A stretch of DNA of 64,000 bases from Luzula sylvatica (Eukaryota > Streptophyta > Magnoliopsida > Poales > Juncaceae). The stretch covers positions 11,072,893 through 11,136,892 of the forward strand of contig OX326960.1 of the NCBI GenBank assembly GCA_946800325.1, written 5' to 3'. Position numbers and translations under genes: made by a program. The notes beneath the pieces were generated by a model. The model saw nothing but the letters and a program-made list of their open reading frames with translations, made no database searches and had not been told where the DNA came from. Below are positions 1-11,693 of the stretch, one piece after another (positions within the stretch are counted from its first letter, which is position 1; every line of letters begins with the position of its first letter).

Positions 1-323
1 TTCCCGGTTACCTGAGAAGGTATTTCTTCTCTGGATGTATCGCTTAAAGGAAATTGTATAAATACCCTATATATAAGAAAAAATAAAGAAAAAAAGTTAG
101 AACGAAACATTTGATATGAATTTGGCTATTAGAATATAAATATGCGCAAAAATGAAAAAAACCTTAATTGAGCTTTGATAACACTTAAAATTACAGAAGA
201 TCAAACTAATTAAAGTTTAGTAAATCAAATTCGGTGTCGTAATTTCAGCATGGAAATTTGATTAACCAGCTAATTAACTAACTTCAGTAAGCTAAATTAA
301 CTAGCTAATTAATTAATTTTTCA
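1..323. other. AT-rich non-coding stretch
   Basis: No coding frame, RNA gene or transposon end could be recognised. Several TTAATTAA-like runs lie near 270-320. It sits 3' of the small minus-strand frame at 324-566 and may hold its 3' UTR. Confidence 0.4.
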
Positions 324-566
324 TTACTGCTTGAGTGAAGAGAGAGCAGCCTCAGCCTCCTCTTCAGATGGCACCGATCCAAAGACCGACAAGACTGGTT
401 CATCCGGCTCGATTCGACTCCTACCTCCGGTAACAAAAGAAGCCGAGACCGGAGCCGCCACAGAAGAAGATGAAGACGAAGAAGAAGAAGTGGCGGATAA
501 GGGGCGGACCCGGTTAGGCCGGAGTAATGGCCGGAGTGGGGATCGGAGCAAGCTGCTTTCGCCCAT
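324..566 (-). CDS. Small serine-rich hypothetical protein (80 aa)
   Basis: An 80-residue frame runs from the ATG at 566 to a TAA at 324. The product is arginine/proline-rich at its start (SLLRSPLRPLLRP), has a run of nine serines around residues 31-39, and ends in an acidic, alanine-rich helix-like tail (PSEEEAEAALSSLKQ). GC content is well above the flanks and the frame is followed by AT-rich DNA, as expected of a real exon. A proline- and CT-rich stretch that could be 5' UTR lies at 567-650. I do not recognise the family. The serine run comes from a GAA/GAG repeat on the plus strand, so overlapping frames on both strands are open and the strand choice is an inference. Confidence 0.45.
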   Translation of the reverse strand: MGESSLLRSPLRPLLRPNRVRPLSATSSSSSSSSSVAAPVSASFVTGGRSRIEPDEPVLSVFGSVPSEEEAEAALSSLKQ

Positions 567-643
567 TTGTTTATTCTTCTGAGGTAGGAAAGGAGATTAG
601 GATGTATTAATGGGGTTTTTTTATCGGCGACAGAGACGGACAC

Positions 644-1494
644 GTTTAAATATTACCCTCACACAGAAGGGCCCCGCTATTTTTAATTGACGGAATTGGA
701 TTCTGATAAAAGAAGAAACTGAAGTCCCGGCTTTAAAATTTCCCGGTTTGTGGTGCTGAACTCTAATTTGGTTTCCAATAATTTTCTTTTGAATCATAGA
801 TATTGTGCTTGCCAGAGGAAGTTTCTAGTCAAAATGTTTATTATTTAGGGATTGTTTTATTTTTGGAGGGAATATTTCGGCATATAATAAGTAGTATTTT
901 TATATTTGTATTTGATGAAGTGTTTTATAATAATGCTATATAAAATCTTATAAAATAAATGTTGCAATCTCATTTCAAGTATTTTTATTATCTTGTTAGT
1001 CATCTCACTCAACTGCTTTTGCACAATTCAATAATTAAACTAATTTCGTGATTATCTATCTAAATCTAAATGAATTATATACATGACTAAGCACAAGAAA
1101 CTAAAAGTTTATTGTATATTACTAATTGAGTAATTCTACGCAACATATTCTCATTGCATGATTGACAACAAGATAATTAAGTGTATGATTTGGATTGAAA
1201 TAAGATAAACTAACTACAAGATGTGGATTTAATATCTAACATACGATTAACATCATACTTCCAATCATATAATGAGAGCATGTTATATATAATTACTCAT
1301 TACTAATTTTAATGGGTTAAGCATTATATATTCCACAGTTACCAGGTGAGGCGATTATCCAATATTTTGTTGAAGGAAAACATTCATTCTTTTTATTATA
1401 TTAGTTCAACAACAAAAACAACAACAACAATAAATCGCGCTTCCGAATCACTGACTTAGTTTAAACATAAGAAATCGCCCCTTCGAGTTCCAAA
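644..1494. other. Intergenic AT-rich DNA, 3' side of PLAC8 copy 1
   Basis: No gene was found. About 1190-1490 resembles 7560-7870 downstream of PLAC8 copy 2, including a shared stretch near 'gggttaagcatt', so this is the left part of the segmental duplication that produced copies 1 and 2. Confidence 0.5.
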
Positions 1495-2618
1495 TTAAGT
1501 AGAACTCGAGGAAGCGGTAGATATCATTTCTTGTTGACGAGGAGCGGTGGTGACGGTATTTGTTTTGCCGGCATTGTCCACCATGATGTGTCTCTTCATT
1601 TCTCGGTGCTCCTGGCATGCTGCGCAGCTAGGCAAGCAAAAATGCACGGCCAACCCATTACTCACAGGGCACGGAGAATTCTGCATTCGATAAAAAAAAA
1701 TATGATGCATTTCATTTAAGTCATATGTATGTATGTATGTATGTACCTTAAGATGAAATTTTCTTTGCAAAACATCCCGAGTGACACCTGTATAAGCGGC
1801 GGAGATGCCCAAAGCACCAAATAATCCATCAGTCATCACGAGGAGGGATTGTACTGGAGTCAGAGCGGCGTGGAAAATACCGATGGAAGCTATGAGAGAA
1901 ATGCAGGTTCCGATGTAACATGCGTGAAGAACACAAGCGCGTTTCCATGGGACGCCCCTTATGGCTTCCGCGTTTTTCGCTTGTAGTACGCACGGGCAAA
2001 ATAGCCCTGTTTTGCCTGCGATATTTTTGGCATATAAATATATAATCAACACTATGTTAATTCGGTTTAATAAAGATGGATTCACAATTTCTTTACGGAA
2101 TTTTAGTTATAAAAGAATCAACAATTCTATATTATGTATTTTTTGAATAACCCAATAAGAATACCAAATAAATTGAAAATAATATAATCGTTTTTTGGGT
2201 GATTCGGCATGACATTTTTGTAAAAAAGAATAATGATCTTACAGCTCTCAGGATCTTCGGCACAATCGAAAATGCCTGTTGCCCATGGCTCGTCAGTGGG
2301 TGTCGTGTAGCTCAGCGGCAAATTCTGGCCACATCCATAACATTTTTTAGGCTCCAACTAACAATAAGAACCGTAATTTCAAAATTAGGACCATCAATTC
2401 CTTTTTAATCAAATAAAGATATTAATTACTCATTTCGATATATTTGTAATTTTCAATTTAAAAACATACTGGTAATAAATTTAATATCTGATTAATATGA
2501 ATAAAATTTTGATTTATCTGATAACCTCAGGGACACAAACGGGCAGATTGAGCTCTCCATCCTTGATCTCCTCAACTGGAGCCTCCTGATCTTCTATTAT
2601 ATTCACGTACGACGACAT
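1495..2618 (-). CDS. PLAC8-family protein, CNR6-like (tandem copy 1, 4 exons)
   Basis: Exons on the minus strand are 2526-2618, 2243-2357, 1747-2015 and 1495-1680; all introns are GT..AG and the lengths (93+115+269+186) give 220 aa. Exon 1 starts MSSYVNIIEDQEAPVEEI, the N-terminal extension of the CNR6 type. Exon 2 has a CxxC pair (KCYGCGQNLP) and W..TGIFDC. Exon 3 begins with the PLAC8 hallmark TGLFCPC and has two hydrophobic segments. Exon 4 ends the domain with CAACQEHREMK, then a Ser/Thr tail. Cys-rich PLAC8 proteins are small membrane proteins; relatives act in organ-size control (CNR/fw2.2) or heavy-metal export (PCR), and which applies here is unknown. It is a near neighbour of copy 2, from a recent duplication. 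The promoter is interrupted at 2874. Confidence 0.88.
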
Positions 2619-2835
2619 GCTCGGTTTTTCGTAAAAATCAACACTGATTTTATTTTAGCTTCATTAATAATATTGAATATTTAAAATGTATGTAGAGGAA
2701 GGAAATGATAGAAGGGAAACAATGGCGAAAGAGCCTTAGTTAGCTTGTTGTGTTGTGCGCGTGTGATTTGTTGTCATTAGACTCGTTAATTTGTCCATAA
2801 ATTATCGACTGTAATTGTTTTAGTTACTATTTTTT

Positions 2836-2846
2836 CTATTTATAGA
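2836..2846 (-). promoter_or_regulatory. TATA box of PLAC8 copy 1
   Basis: Minus-strand TCTATAAATAG lies about 220 bp 5' of the ATG at 2618 and is conserved at the same place in copy 2 (9105-9115). The transposon nest begins only 28 bp farther upstream. Confidence 0.6.
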
Positions 2847-3109
2847 TGACAAGCAACAATATAATAAGTTAAAGAGTAGTGATGTACATCCCCTAGTACT
2901 CTCCCCCCACATTTTTGATGACTGAGATATGATTTAACACCTTTAAAATTAACACACAAAAATATGATTTAACATCTTAATTTATGGTTTAATTATCTCA
3001 ACTTATGAATGAACATACAATTAATATGTTAAATCATGAATTAAAGTGTTAATTTTTAAGGTGTTAAACCATATCCACCTCATCAAGGATGTTGGGGGAG
3101 AGATGGGGG

Positions 3110-6100
3110 TAGGGGTGTCAATGGGGCGGATACTGCCCGAACCGACCTGAACCGTATCCGAAAAAATATTCGGATCCGAAAAAAAATATCAGGATCCGGA
3201 TGGAACCGGATCCGGAACCGTATCCGTTTTTACGGGTATCACTACAAGAAAAATAATTTTTAGTGACGATTCTTTGGTGATGACATGCAAGTCGTCACTA
3301 CTAAACACACTTACTGTGACCATTTGATGTGTAGTCACTATTTGTATAAGATAATAGTGACAAACTCGCGTGTCGTCACAAAAAAATTTAATAGTGACGA
3401 CGAAATAGTGACCGTACAAAATTTTTCACAATTGCAATGATTTGTTGTGACAACTACTATCTTGTCACTTTAGATGATGTTTTTGTGACCGCTATTATTT
3501 TGTCACTTTAAATAGTATTTAACTGTGACGACTATCGTTTGGTGATTTTTAAAAATGCTTATTTGTGACAACGTTTATACTTTATACTGTCACAATCATG
3601 ATTTTTTTCGTTAAAAAAAATAAGTCACGAATTTTAAATTTTCATGAGGAATAAATGTTCGTCACGATTGTATTAAAAGTTTTTCAATGTATAATTTAAA
3701 GAAAACTATTGTTGTTAGAAAAATGTAGAAACGATATAATTATTTACTTGTTAGGAAATATAAAACTAAATTCATTAACTCTTTTAAAAATTAAATCATG
3801 TTATACACAAAAATAACAATTAATATAAATTTATATCATCAACATTGTCAACAAGATTTTCATCATCATCTATAACATTTAAGGGAGCAGACAAACCAAA
3901 ATTTATATTAATTGTCTATCATATAATAGTATACAATCCAAAATGCCAGTAAATATATGTATGGTTTTCATCTAGAAAAACAATATTTAATAATTATATT
4001 TCTCACTTATTTACGAATAAAAAATAATACATATTTTTATTTTTTATATATCGATTTGGTGCATTGATATTTTGTAATATAAGTTTAACTATACAAGAAT
4101 AGTCGAACTGGCCAATTAATAGCACACGCCGTTTGATTTGATCAACATGAAAAACATTTGATTTAAATTTTACACAAACATATTACATATTTACATATTG
4201 TATAATTAAAGTATCATGAATAACAAACTATGATGGTCTGTATATTTGTATCAATGTTATATACACTTTTATATGAATTAGTATTTGGTCCAGTGCTTAA
4301 TTATTTGGTCAATGTTTACTAAATATCAAGGTCATCATTTTACTTACTATTATTTTCTAATCAATTGATATCCATTTTTATATTTCATTAATCTACTGTA
4401 AATTTTTTACGCATATACATTTATGATCTATGTTAATGAATAGGAATAACAGCCGAGCAATTTTTATTAATGACTATTTATTTTCATTTCTTTCAATTAT
4501 GTAAAACGACAATTATGTTTCCACTTATACTCATGTGATTTGTACTGAATACTGATTTATGTTTCCATTTATGTTAATGTGACTTTTTAAGAAAAGAATA
4601 TTGAAATATCTACCTTGTTTGGCCAAGACAAATAGAGAATGTTGTGTGTTCATGTTTGGAAAAATATACACGCAAGGAAGGAATGAAATGTTTTACTTTT
4701 TTAAAGATATTCATTTTTATACAAAAATATATATATATCAGGGAACATTAACAATCTAGCATGCTTTGAAATTTTCAATGGTGTGTTTTTAGAATTTTCA
4801 AAATACACAAAAACTATTTTAAAAACACCTCGATCATCGATGTATACGTTTATTATCCCATAGTCAGATACGATGTCAAGCCTTTCGACACATAGCGTTT
4901 CAACAAATTAGAATGGAATCAACTGCAATTCTCATGAAAAAGAGAAACATGGTATTTTTTTTCCGCTGGACAGTAATTTGATTACGTTTTTTTATTAATA
5001 TATTTTGCTTAATTTTAATTACTATTTCTTGCTTAATTTTGTCATTGCATTTTTTGTGTTAGACAATTGGAAATTAACAAAAGAATGGTCATGGCCCTGC
5101 AGTAAATTCAAAACTCTCGAAAAAGAAAAACAAATGAAAGAAATTATAAACTAAATTTCCGAAACCATTTGCCCCCAATTTCGAACAAAGGTACAACACA
5201 TTAAATTTAATCTCACGATATTTACTTTTTATTTTGGTACCAATTTAAGTAAAAACAAAATTAAAACTAATGATTTTTTTTTGTATTATTTGCAGAATCT
5301 AAAAACAAATCACTTTGTACTTTCTTTGAAAATAAAGAGTGGTGAATTAAAGGCAGTTTAATTTTGTGTGTAATAGATCTATATTTTTCCTTTGTTGTTA
5401 AGTATGATGGAAGGTATTCCGCAACTTATAACTATTATGAATGTGAAAATTAATTTAATCAATTTATTGTTTTAAAACGATCTTGCTTGTTTCTTGAATA
5501 AAATATGTCTCGTGTTTAATTTTGCAAAATATATGTCATATTAGCGAATTATTTAATTATGAATTTTGAGATATTTGTACTTTTCATTTGAATTAAACAA
5601 TGAGTTTTTTTGTCACTAAGACAATAGTGATGACTCAAAACATTATTACTTTGTAAGACTAGTGACGACATGTAGTTTGACATATTAGCAATAATGTCAT
5701 ACATAGTCATCATTATTTATTATGAATTTGTGACAACATTATATTCGCAATTACGACTTAATTATCATAAACATTCGGCACTAATAATTATTATCTGTGA
5801 GTAAACTCATCGTCACAATAAGTTTATATTAGTGACAACATTTTTGTCACTAATGATAAAAATATTAGTTACGGAATATTTTCGTCACAATTAATGAAGT
5901 TTTTGGTGTCATTATTAGTCGTCACAATTGTTGATTTTATTAGTGACAAATACATAAATCGTCACTAATATAATAGTGACGCTCGTATTAGTGACGACTA
6001 GTGACAAGCAAAATATTTGTCACAATATCTATTAGTGATAGAATTTCATGCTTTTAATAACAAATTTGCTCGTCACTAAAAGTCTTTTTTCTTGTCACTA

Positions 6101-6624
6101 GTCGTTTTAAAACAAATTAAACTAATAGATATTGTAACAAATTTGTGTGAAAATTAATTTAATCAATAGCTAATATTTTGATGAATCCGGATATGGATCC
6201 GGATACTATCCGGATCCGAATAAAATTTATAAACGGGTAATCGTTTTGTTGAAATCATGATCAAAATCATAGTAATATCTAATATATAATAACCATATTT
6301 TAGTTCATAATAATACTTAACAAATCAATAATCACTATACATATATAATTTGTTTTAAAATTACAAAATAATCAAGACTTGAATTCTAAAATTATTATTA
6401 TATTATTATATCATAATATCCGTTTTAATATCCGAATATGATCCGTATCCGACAATATCCAAACCGTATCCGTATCCGTTTAATATCCGAACCGTATCCG
6501 GATCCGGATAATACCGTATCCGGATCCGGGTAATACCTTATCCGGATCCGTATCCGAAAAAAAATATGGATATGGATCTGGTATGACCACTATCCGAACC
6601 GTATCCGAACCGTTGACACCCCTA
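3110..6624. mobile_element. Non-autonomous hAT element carrying a nested CACTA
   Basis: The ends read TAGGGGTGTCAATGG and its inverted complement CGTTGACACCCCTA, flanked by a perfect 8-bp target duplication GATGGGGG (3102-3109, 6625-6632). The interior next to both ends is built of GGATCCGGATA / CCGTATCCG repeats, shared with the 577-bp copy at 11109-11685. No transposase was seen. Without the CACTA insertion the element would be roughly 0.65 kb. Confidence 0.85.
3240..6104. mobile_element. Non-autonomous CACTA transposon, right end degenerate
   Basis: The left end is a canonical CACTACAAGAAAAA followed by subterminal repeats of TAGTGACGA / TCGTCACTA spread over 3255-3600. The same repeats in inverted orientation fill 5610-6100. 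The right terminus near 6104 reads TTTTTCTTGTCACTAGTCG, close to but not the expected TTCTTGTAGTG, so its exact end is uncertain (6104-6180). The AT-rich middle (3.6-5.6 kb) has no coding frame. It is inserted within a hAT element. Confidence 0.7.
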
Positions 6625-6949
6625 GATGGGGGTATGTTCAACATTTTCCTAAGTTAAAAGGGACACCAAACATGATATTAAATTAAATTATCCTTTAAAA
6701 TGTAATGCAAATTAACTGCCTTTTTTTTTATAGGCGCAATTTCACGCGTCCTGTAAAACATCATAATTTCACACAAAACATCATAATTTTTCTATCATGG
6801 ATATCCTTTTCAAATATATCCCAATTATTTCATCAAAAATCCCAATTATTTTTCTATTACATCCCAATTAATTCATTAAATATCATGCTCTTAATAATAT
6901 TTAAAACTATAAAAAAAATCAAATAGTCAAATCTGTCTCATGATTTTCT

Positions 6950-7160
6950 TTCAAAAATCATTACTCAAATCATGATATTTAAAGGGCTTTATAGGGGTAA
7001 AACGAAGAATATAGGGGTAAAACGAAATAATTTTAAGTAATCATTACTCGAAGGGGCTTTATAGGGATAAATTTTAAGTCGCTACCATATTTATATAGGG
7101 ATAAAACGAAAAAATATTTTGAATGAAAAATTAATAAATTTTTAACTAATCATGATATTT
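6950..7160. repeat. Local degenerate repeats (TTTATAGGGGTAAAACGAA type)
   Basis: Several imperfect copies of a GGGCTTTATAGGGGTAAAACGAA-like unit occur at about 6983, 7010, 7055, 7095 and 7165. The surrounding 6650-7640 is the upstream region of PLAC8 copy 1, homologous to 9140-9292 plus 10841-10990 upstream of copy 2. Confidence 0.5.
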
Positions 7161-7877
7161 AAAGGGGCTTTATGGGGGTATTTATGAAATTTCCTATTTA
7201 GAGATATACGTGAAATTATGATATTTTGCAAGGACACGCATGAAATTATGTTTTTTAGATATCATCAATTACATTGTGCAGCGTATTGATATAATTTTTT
7301 GTATAATGTGCCAAAGAATATAACACTATAAATATGCAATATATTATATAGAAAAACAACGTACTACGGGTTATCATTTTGGCCTATACGGAACAAACTG
7401 ACCAAATTAATTAACCAAAAAATAAACGGATATTATAGAGTTATTATACACAACGTGATCTCGTTACATGGTTACATGATTGATTGTTGGATATTGATCA
7501 TATGTTAGATATTATATCAACATGATAAAATTACTTTAGCTTATTTTAATTCAAATTATACACTTCATTATTCAGTTGTCAATCATACAACAAGAATATG
7601 TTGTGTAGAATTACTCGATATTAGGTTGGGAGGATTATTTGTTCATATAATTGTGTAGTTATCGAACCCATTCATTTCCTATCCAATGGTGTATATTACT
7701 AATTTAATGGGTTAAGCATTTCATATTCCACAATTATCAATGAGGTGATTATCCAATATAACATTCATTCTTATTATTATATTAGTTCCATAATAACAAC
7801 AACAACAATAATAATAAATCGCGCTTTCAAATCACATGACTTAGTAAGCCGAGTATCTCCCCCGTTCGAGTTCCAAA

Positions 7878-8891
7878 TCAAGTAGAACTCGAGGAAGCGG
7901 GAGATATCATTTCTTGTTGACGAGGAGCGGTGGTGACGGTATTTGTTTTGTCGCCGGCGTTGTTCCCCATGATGCGTCTTTTCATTTCTCGGTGCTCCTG
8001 GCATGTTGCGCAACTATGCATGCATAAATGCACGGTCGCCCCATCACAATTCCACGGAGAATTCTGCATTTCATTTGGGTCGTTAAGAAAGATACGGTAT
8101 GTATGTATGTATGTATGTATATGTATGTACCTTAAGATGAAATTTCCTTTGCAAGGTCTCCCGAGTGGCACCTGTATAGGCAGTGAAGACGTTCCAACCG
8201 CAAACTACTCCTTCAGTCAGCAGGAGGAGAAAATTTGGAGTGATCATACTATGAAAAATAGCCATGGAAGCTATGACCGAAATGCAGGTTCCGATGCAGC
8301 ATGCGTGACGTGCACAAGTGCCTTTCCATGGGACGCCCTTTAAGGTCTCCGTGTTTTTCGCTTGTAGTATGCACGGGCAAAATAGCCCTGTTTTGCCTGC
8401 GACATTTTTCGAATAATTATGTTTAATTTCTTCAAATGAGAAACAATTGGGCCAATTATTAAAAAAAAAAATGATCAACAATTCTCCATTATGTATTTTT
8501 TGGGTGATTCGGCAATAACATTTTTGTAAAAAAAGAATAATGATCTTACAGCTCTCAGGATCTTCGGCACAATCGAAAATGCCTGTTTCCCATGGCTCGT
8601 CAATGGGTGTCGTGTATCTCGGCGGCAAATTCTGGCCGCATTCGTAACATTTTTTAGGCTCCAACTAACAATAAGAGCCGTAATTTCAAAATTAGGATCA
8701 TCAATTATTTTTTAATCAAATAATGATATTAATTACTTATTACTGGTAAGAATTTAAAATTTGATTAATATGAATAAAATTTTGATTTATCTGATAACCT
8801 CAGGGACACGAACGGGCTGATTGAGCTCTCCATCATTGATCTCCTCAACTGGAGCCTCGTGATCTTTTATTATCTGCACGTACGATGACAT
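7878..8891 (-). CDS. PLAC8-family protein, CNR6-like (tandem copy 2, 4 exons)
   Basis: Exons on the minus strand are 8799-8891, 8550-8664, 8131-8396 and 7878-8063 (93+115+266+186 bp, 219 aa), with intron positions identical to copy 1. Features: N-terminus MSSYVQIIKDHEAPVEEI, CxxC motif KCYECGQNLP, PLAC8 start TGLFCPC, C-terminal CATCQEHREMKRR. It is one codon shorter than copy 1 in exon 3. Substitutions concentrate in the membrane part of exon 3 (for example the segment around LLLLTEGVV), while the exon edges and N-terminus are nearly unchanged. Its product should be a small Cys-rich membrane protein. Intron 3 contains a GTAT/ATGT microsatellite (8098-8127), also present in copy 1 (1727-1745). 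Confidence 0.88.
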
Positions 8892-9104
8892 GTTCGATTT
8901 TTCGTGAAAACCAACACTGCTTTTTTTTAGCTTCATTAATAAAATTGAATATTTAAAATGTATGGAGAGGAAGGAAATGATCGAAGGGAAACAACGGCGA
9001 AAGAGCATTAATTGGCATGTCGTGCGCACGTGTGATTTGTTGTCATGACTCATTATTTCGTCCATAAATTATCAACTGTAATTTTTTTGAGTTGCTATTT
9101 TTTT

Positions 9105-9115
9105 CTATTTATAGA
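9105..9115 (-). promoter_or_regulatory. TATA box of PLAC8 copy 2
   Basis: Minus-strand TCTATAAATAG lies in the position equivalent to 2836-2846 of copy 1. A MULE-like element begins 178 bp farther upstream at 9293. Confidence 0.6.
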
Positions 9116-9616
9116 TGACAAGCAACAATATAAATTAAAGGGACATCAAACATCATAATTGAATTAAATTTAAATTATCCTTTAAAATGTAACGTAACTG
9201 CCTTTTTAGATATCACCAATTATATTGTGTGGTCGATATAAAATTTTGTATAAGGTGCCGAAGAATATAACAATATACAATATACAATATAGGAGTCTGT
9301 CTACTATGACATTAGCGGTACAAGAATTTTGGTGCCATTAAATTTTAAACCGTGAGATCAAGATCGGTGCTGATCGCTGAATTATATTGACGGTGTTAAA
9401 AAACTGAAACCATCTAGTCCCGTTTGTTTTTTACTTGGCGACCCATCATTCTCACCTCTATTATGTGCCTTCAATCTTGTGAACTGATGTACATGACTTT
9501 CTCTCACGCTCACTCCTCCATTGATGGAGGACCTCCCATAGACCTGATTTTTCTGTTGCTCGGAGGAGAACGACTCTAAGTCGGCAATCTAACTCTATCT
9601 CAAGATTTTAGCCTTT

Positions 9617-9628
<12 letters not shown>

Positions 9629-9670
<42 letters not shown>
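9629..9670. repeat. (CT)n microsatellite
   Basis: An almost pure CT dinucleotide run lies inside the MULE-like element. Confidence 0.9.
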
Positions 9671-9672
<2 letters not shown>

Positions 9673-10446
9673 GTGTGCTAGGTTTTGGACTTGTGGGTGC
9701 TATTTAGGGTTTTGGACTGGTACAAGTCTTTTAACTGAGGCTTAATATTAGAATTAATTTGGACTTATTTGATTAAATTCTTTCGAATGAATGGATTTAA
9801 TAAGAAAATTGTTTTTTTTTCCAGTTGTGACAGGTTTAGGGCGGGCCAGAAGTTTATGAAAAAAGGAAAAATTGTGCTCGGACAGAGATTTCATATTTGT
9901 AAAGCATCCTTCTCTTACAAACTGCCCATATGGAAGAGTGACAATAATATTTTATTGTACAACTCTAGTTGCAATTTTATCTTCTTTTTAAAGTTCTTTG
10001 TATTGTGTCGTTCGTACTTAAGAAATAATTTCTTTCAAAAGTTCTTTGTATTGCGAGTTTGTTTCAGTGTTAAGATTTTGGTTACGTTTCAATCAATCGC
10101 AACTTTGAATGACAGTTAACATTATGCAAGAATCCACTACAATTTGAACAGAACAGAGAACTTGCCCTTTGGACATAAAGAAAGGAAATTGGAACAAAAT
10201 CGAGGAGTTCGTTGAAAATTCTCTGTTAGAAAGAGTCAAAGAGAAGGCGTTTTAGTTAACACAAGTTTTCTCGACAACTAGAGAACAAACCTTCTCTCGA
10301 GCAAACCTGCAAATCTCGAGCCACTTTTAACAAAACACAAACCTGCCTGTTGAGAGAACCGGCCTTATCTCGAGCAAACCTGCAAATTTAAATAATGAGA
10401 GACAAAGATGTGATTCGAAGAAATTGACATAATTGGGTATTTTGAT

Positions 10447-10788
10447 GTGATCGCAAAAGATGTCATCCATCATCACGATAGAGAAGGAGAGAACCTGATG
10501 AAGATCACTCCAGAAGAGGCCCTCGCTAGAGAAAGTGCTAGGGCACGAATCCATACACTCGATAACAGAGAAAGAGAAATAGAGTTCGATCCAAAGAGAG
10601 AGCAACTCGCATGGAGAGAACTACCGCGCACGGATATGCCATTAGATAGAGTCTCAGCTAAAGAAAAAATACAGGGCAGGAGGTACAAAGAGTTACAAAC
10701 GGACGAGGGATGGGGGCAAGCTTCCGTTAATCACAACTTAAAATATTCAACGTTGATCCGCTCAACTCGTTCAGATCCAACGATTTAA
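10447..10788 (+). CDS. Unidentified 113-aa frame inside the MULE-like element
   Basis: The frame is rich in Arg/Glu (for example ALARESARARIHTLDNRERE) and reads into the right inverted repeat, so its end is transposon sequence. The first 80 residues are charged, helix-like and higher in GC than the flanks, which could mean a captured host exon. I recognise no family. It could equally be a chance frame. Confidence 0.3.
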   Translation: MIAKDVIHHHDREGENLMKITPEEALARESARARIHTLDNREREIEFDPKREQLAWRELPRTDMPLDRVSAKEKIQGRRYKELQTDEGWGQASVNHNLKYSTLIRSTRSDPTI

Positions 10789-10850
10789 AATTTAATGGCA
10801 CCAATATCTGCGTACCACTAATGTCATAGTAGACAGACTCTACAATATAG

Positions 10851-11100
10851 TGTATAGAAAAAGTAACGTACTAGGGGTTATCGGGGTTATCATTTTGACC
10901 TATACGAAAAAAAATGACCAAATTATTTAACCAGAAAATAAACGGTATATTAGGTTGGAAGGATTATTTGTTCTTATAATTGTGTAATTAACCAGACTAA
11001 ATAATCCTGAACCACCAATAGCGCAAAATGCCCATCAAATATCGTTTAATTACAAATTAGCTCCTGAATTACTAAAAAAATGCATACAAATTCCAACCGG
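10851..11100. other. Remnant upstream region of PLAC8 copy 2
   Basis: 10841-10990 continues the homology to 7340-7640 interrupted by the MULE-like element; no gene. Confidence 0.5.
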
Positions 11101-11108
11101 GATACAAA

Positions 11109-11685
11109 TAGGGATGTCAATGGTGTGGATATTGCCCGAACCGACCCGAACCGTATCCGAAGAAATATCCGGATTCGAAAAAAATATCCGAATACGAGTG
11201 GATCCGGATATGGATCTGGTTGTTAATTTTAGGATCCGGAACCGGATTCGATATTCGGTTTTGGTGCGGGGACCGGATCCGTGTTCCGGATCCGGGTATT
11301 TTTAGTATCCGGATACTCGGAACCAGATTCGAGTATCCGGAACCGGATCCGGATACGCATATTATATATTATTTTTATGTATTATATTTGATATTAGTTG
11401 AAAAATCATATACAAATTAATGATTTGTGAGTGATTTAAACTCACAATCGTAAAATTATGTTTAAATATAATTATATTTATCGTTCATGTCACAAATTAT
11501 ATATATTTATAGCTGAAAAGTAAGTTATGTTATGATAACATAACACAGTATCCGTTTTAATATCCGAAAGAGAACCGTATCCGTATCCGTATCCGACAAT
11601 ATCCGAACCGTATCCGGATCCGTATTCGGAAAAAAATATGGATATGGATCTAGTATGACCACTATCCGAACCGTTGACACCCCTA
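11109..11685. mobile_element. Non-autonomous hAT element (577 bp)
   Basis: Ends TAGGGATGTCAATGG and CCGTTGACACCCCTA, flanked by a perfect 8-bp target duplication GATACAAA (11101-11108, 11686-11693). The interior has many GGATCCG/CCGTATCC units, as in the hAT at 3110-6624. Coding capacity is absent; open frames across it reflect the repeat. Confidence 0.88.
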
Positions 11686-11693
11686 GATACAAA

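Larger units (their letters stand above)
2874..6649. mobile_element. Mutator-type MITE split by a hAT/CACTA nest
   Basis: Imperfect terminal inverted repeats of about 65 bp face each other (left from GAGTAGTGATGTACATCCCC at 2874; right end at 6649 read inwards). They are flanked by a 9-bp target duplication TAAGTTAAA at 2865-2873 and 6650-6658. A 9-bp duplication and a leading G are typical of Mutator-like elements. The MITE itself is about 253 bp; the rest of the span is a hAT element inserted at 3110. The unoccupied site survives upstream of PLAC8 copy 2 near 9135. Its terminus resembles that of the element at 33484-34177. Confidence 0.7.
9293..10840. mobile_element. MULE-like element with 10-bp target duplication (Pack-MULE candidate)
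   Basis: Terminal inverted repeats begin GAGTCTGTCTACTATGACAT and stay recognisable for about 60 bp at each end. They are flanked by a perfect 10-bp direct repeat TACAATATAG (9283-9292, 10841-10850), the hallmark of Mutator-like insertion. No MuDR transposase was seen in the 1548-bp body. It holds a (CT)n tract at 9629-9670, a repeated TCTCGAGCAAACCTGCAAAT unit near 10297 and 10372, and an open frame at 10447-10788. The unoccupied paralogous site is at about 7335-7350. Confidence 0.85.
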
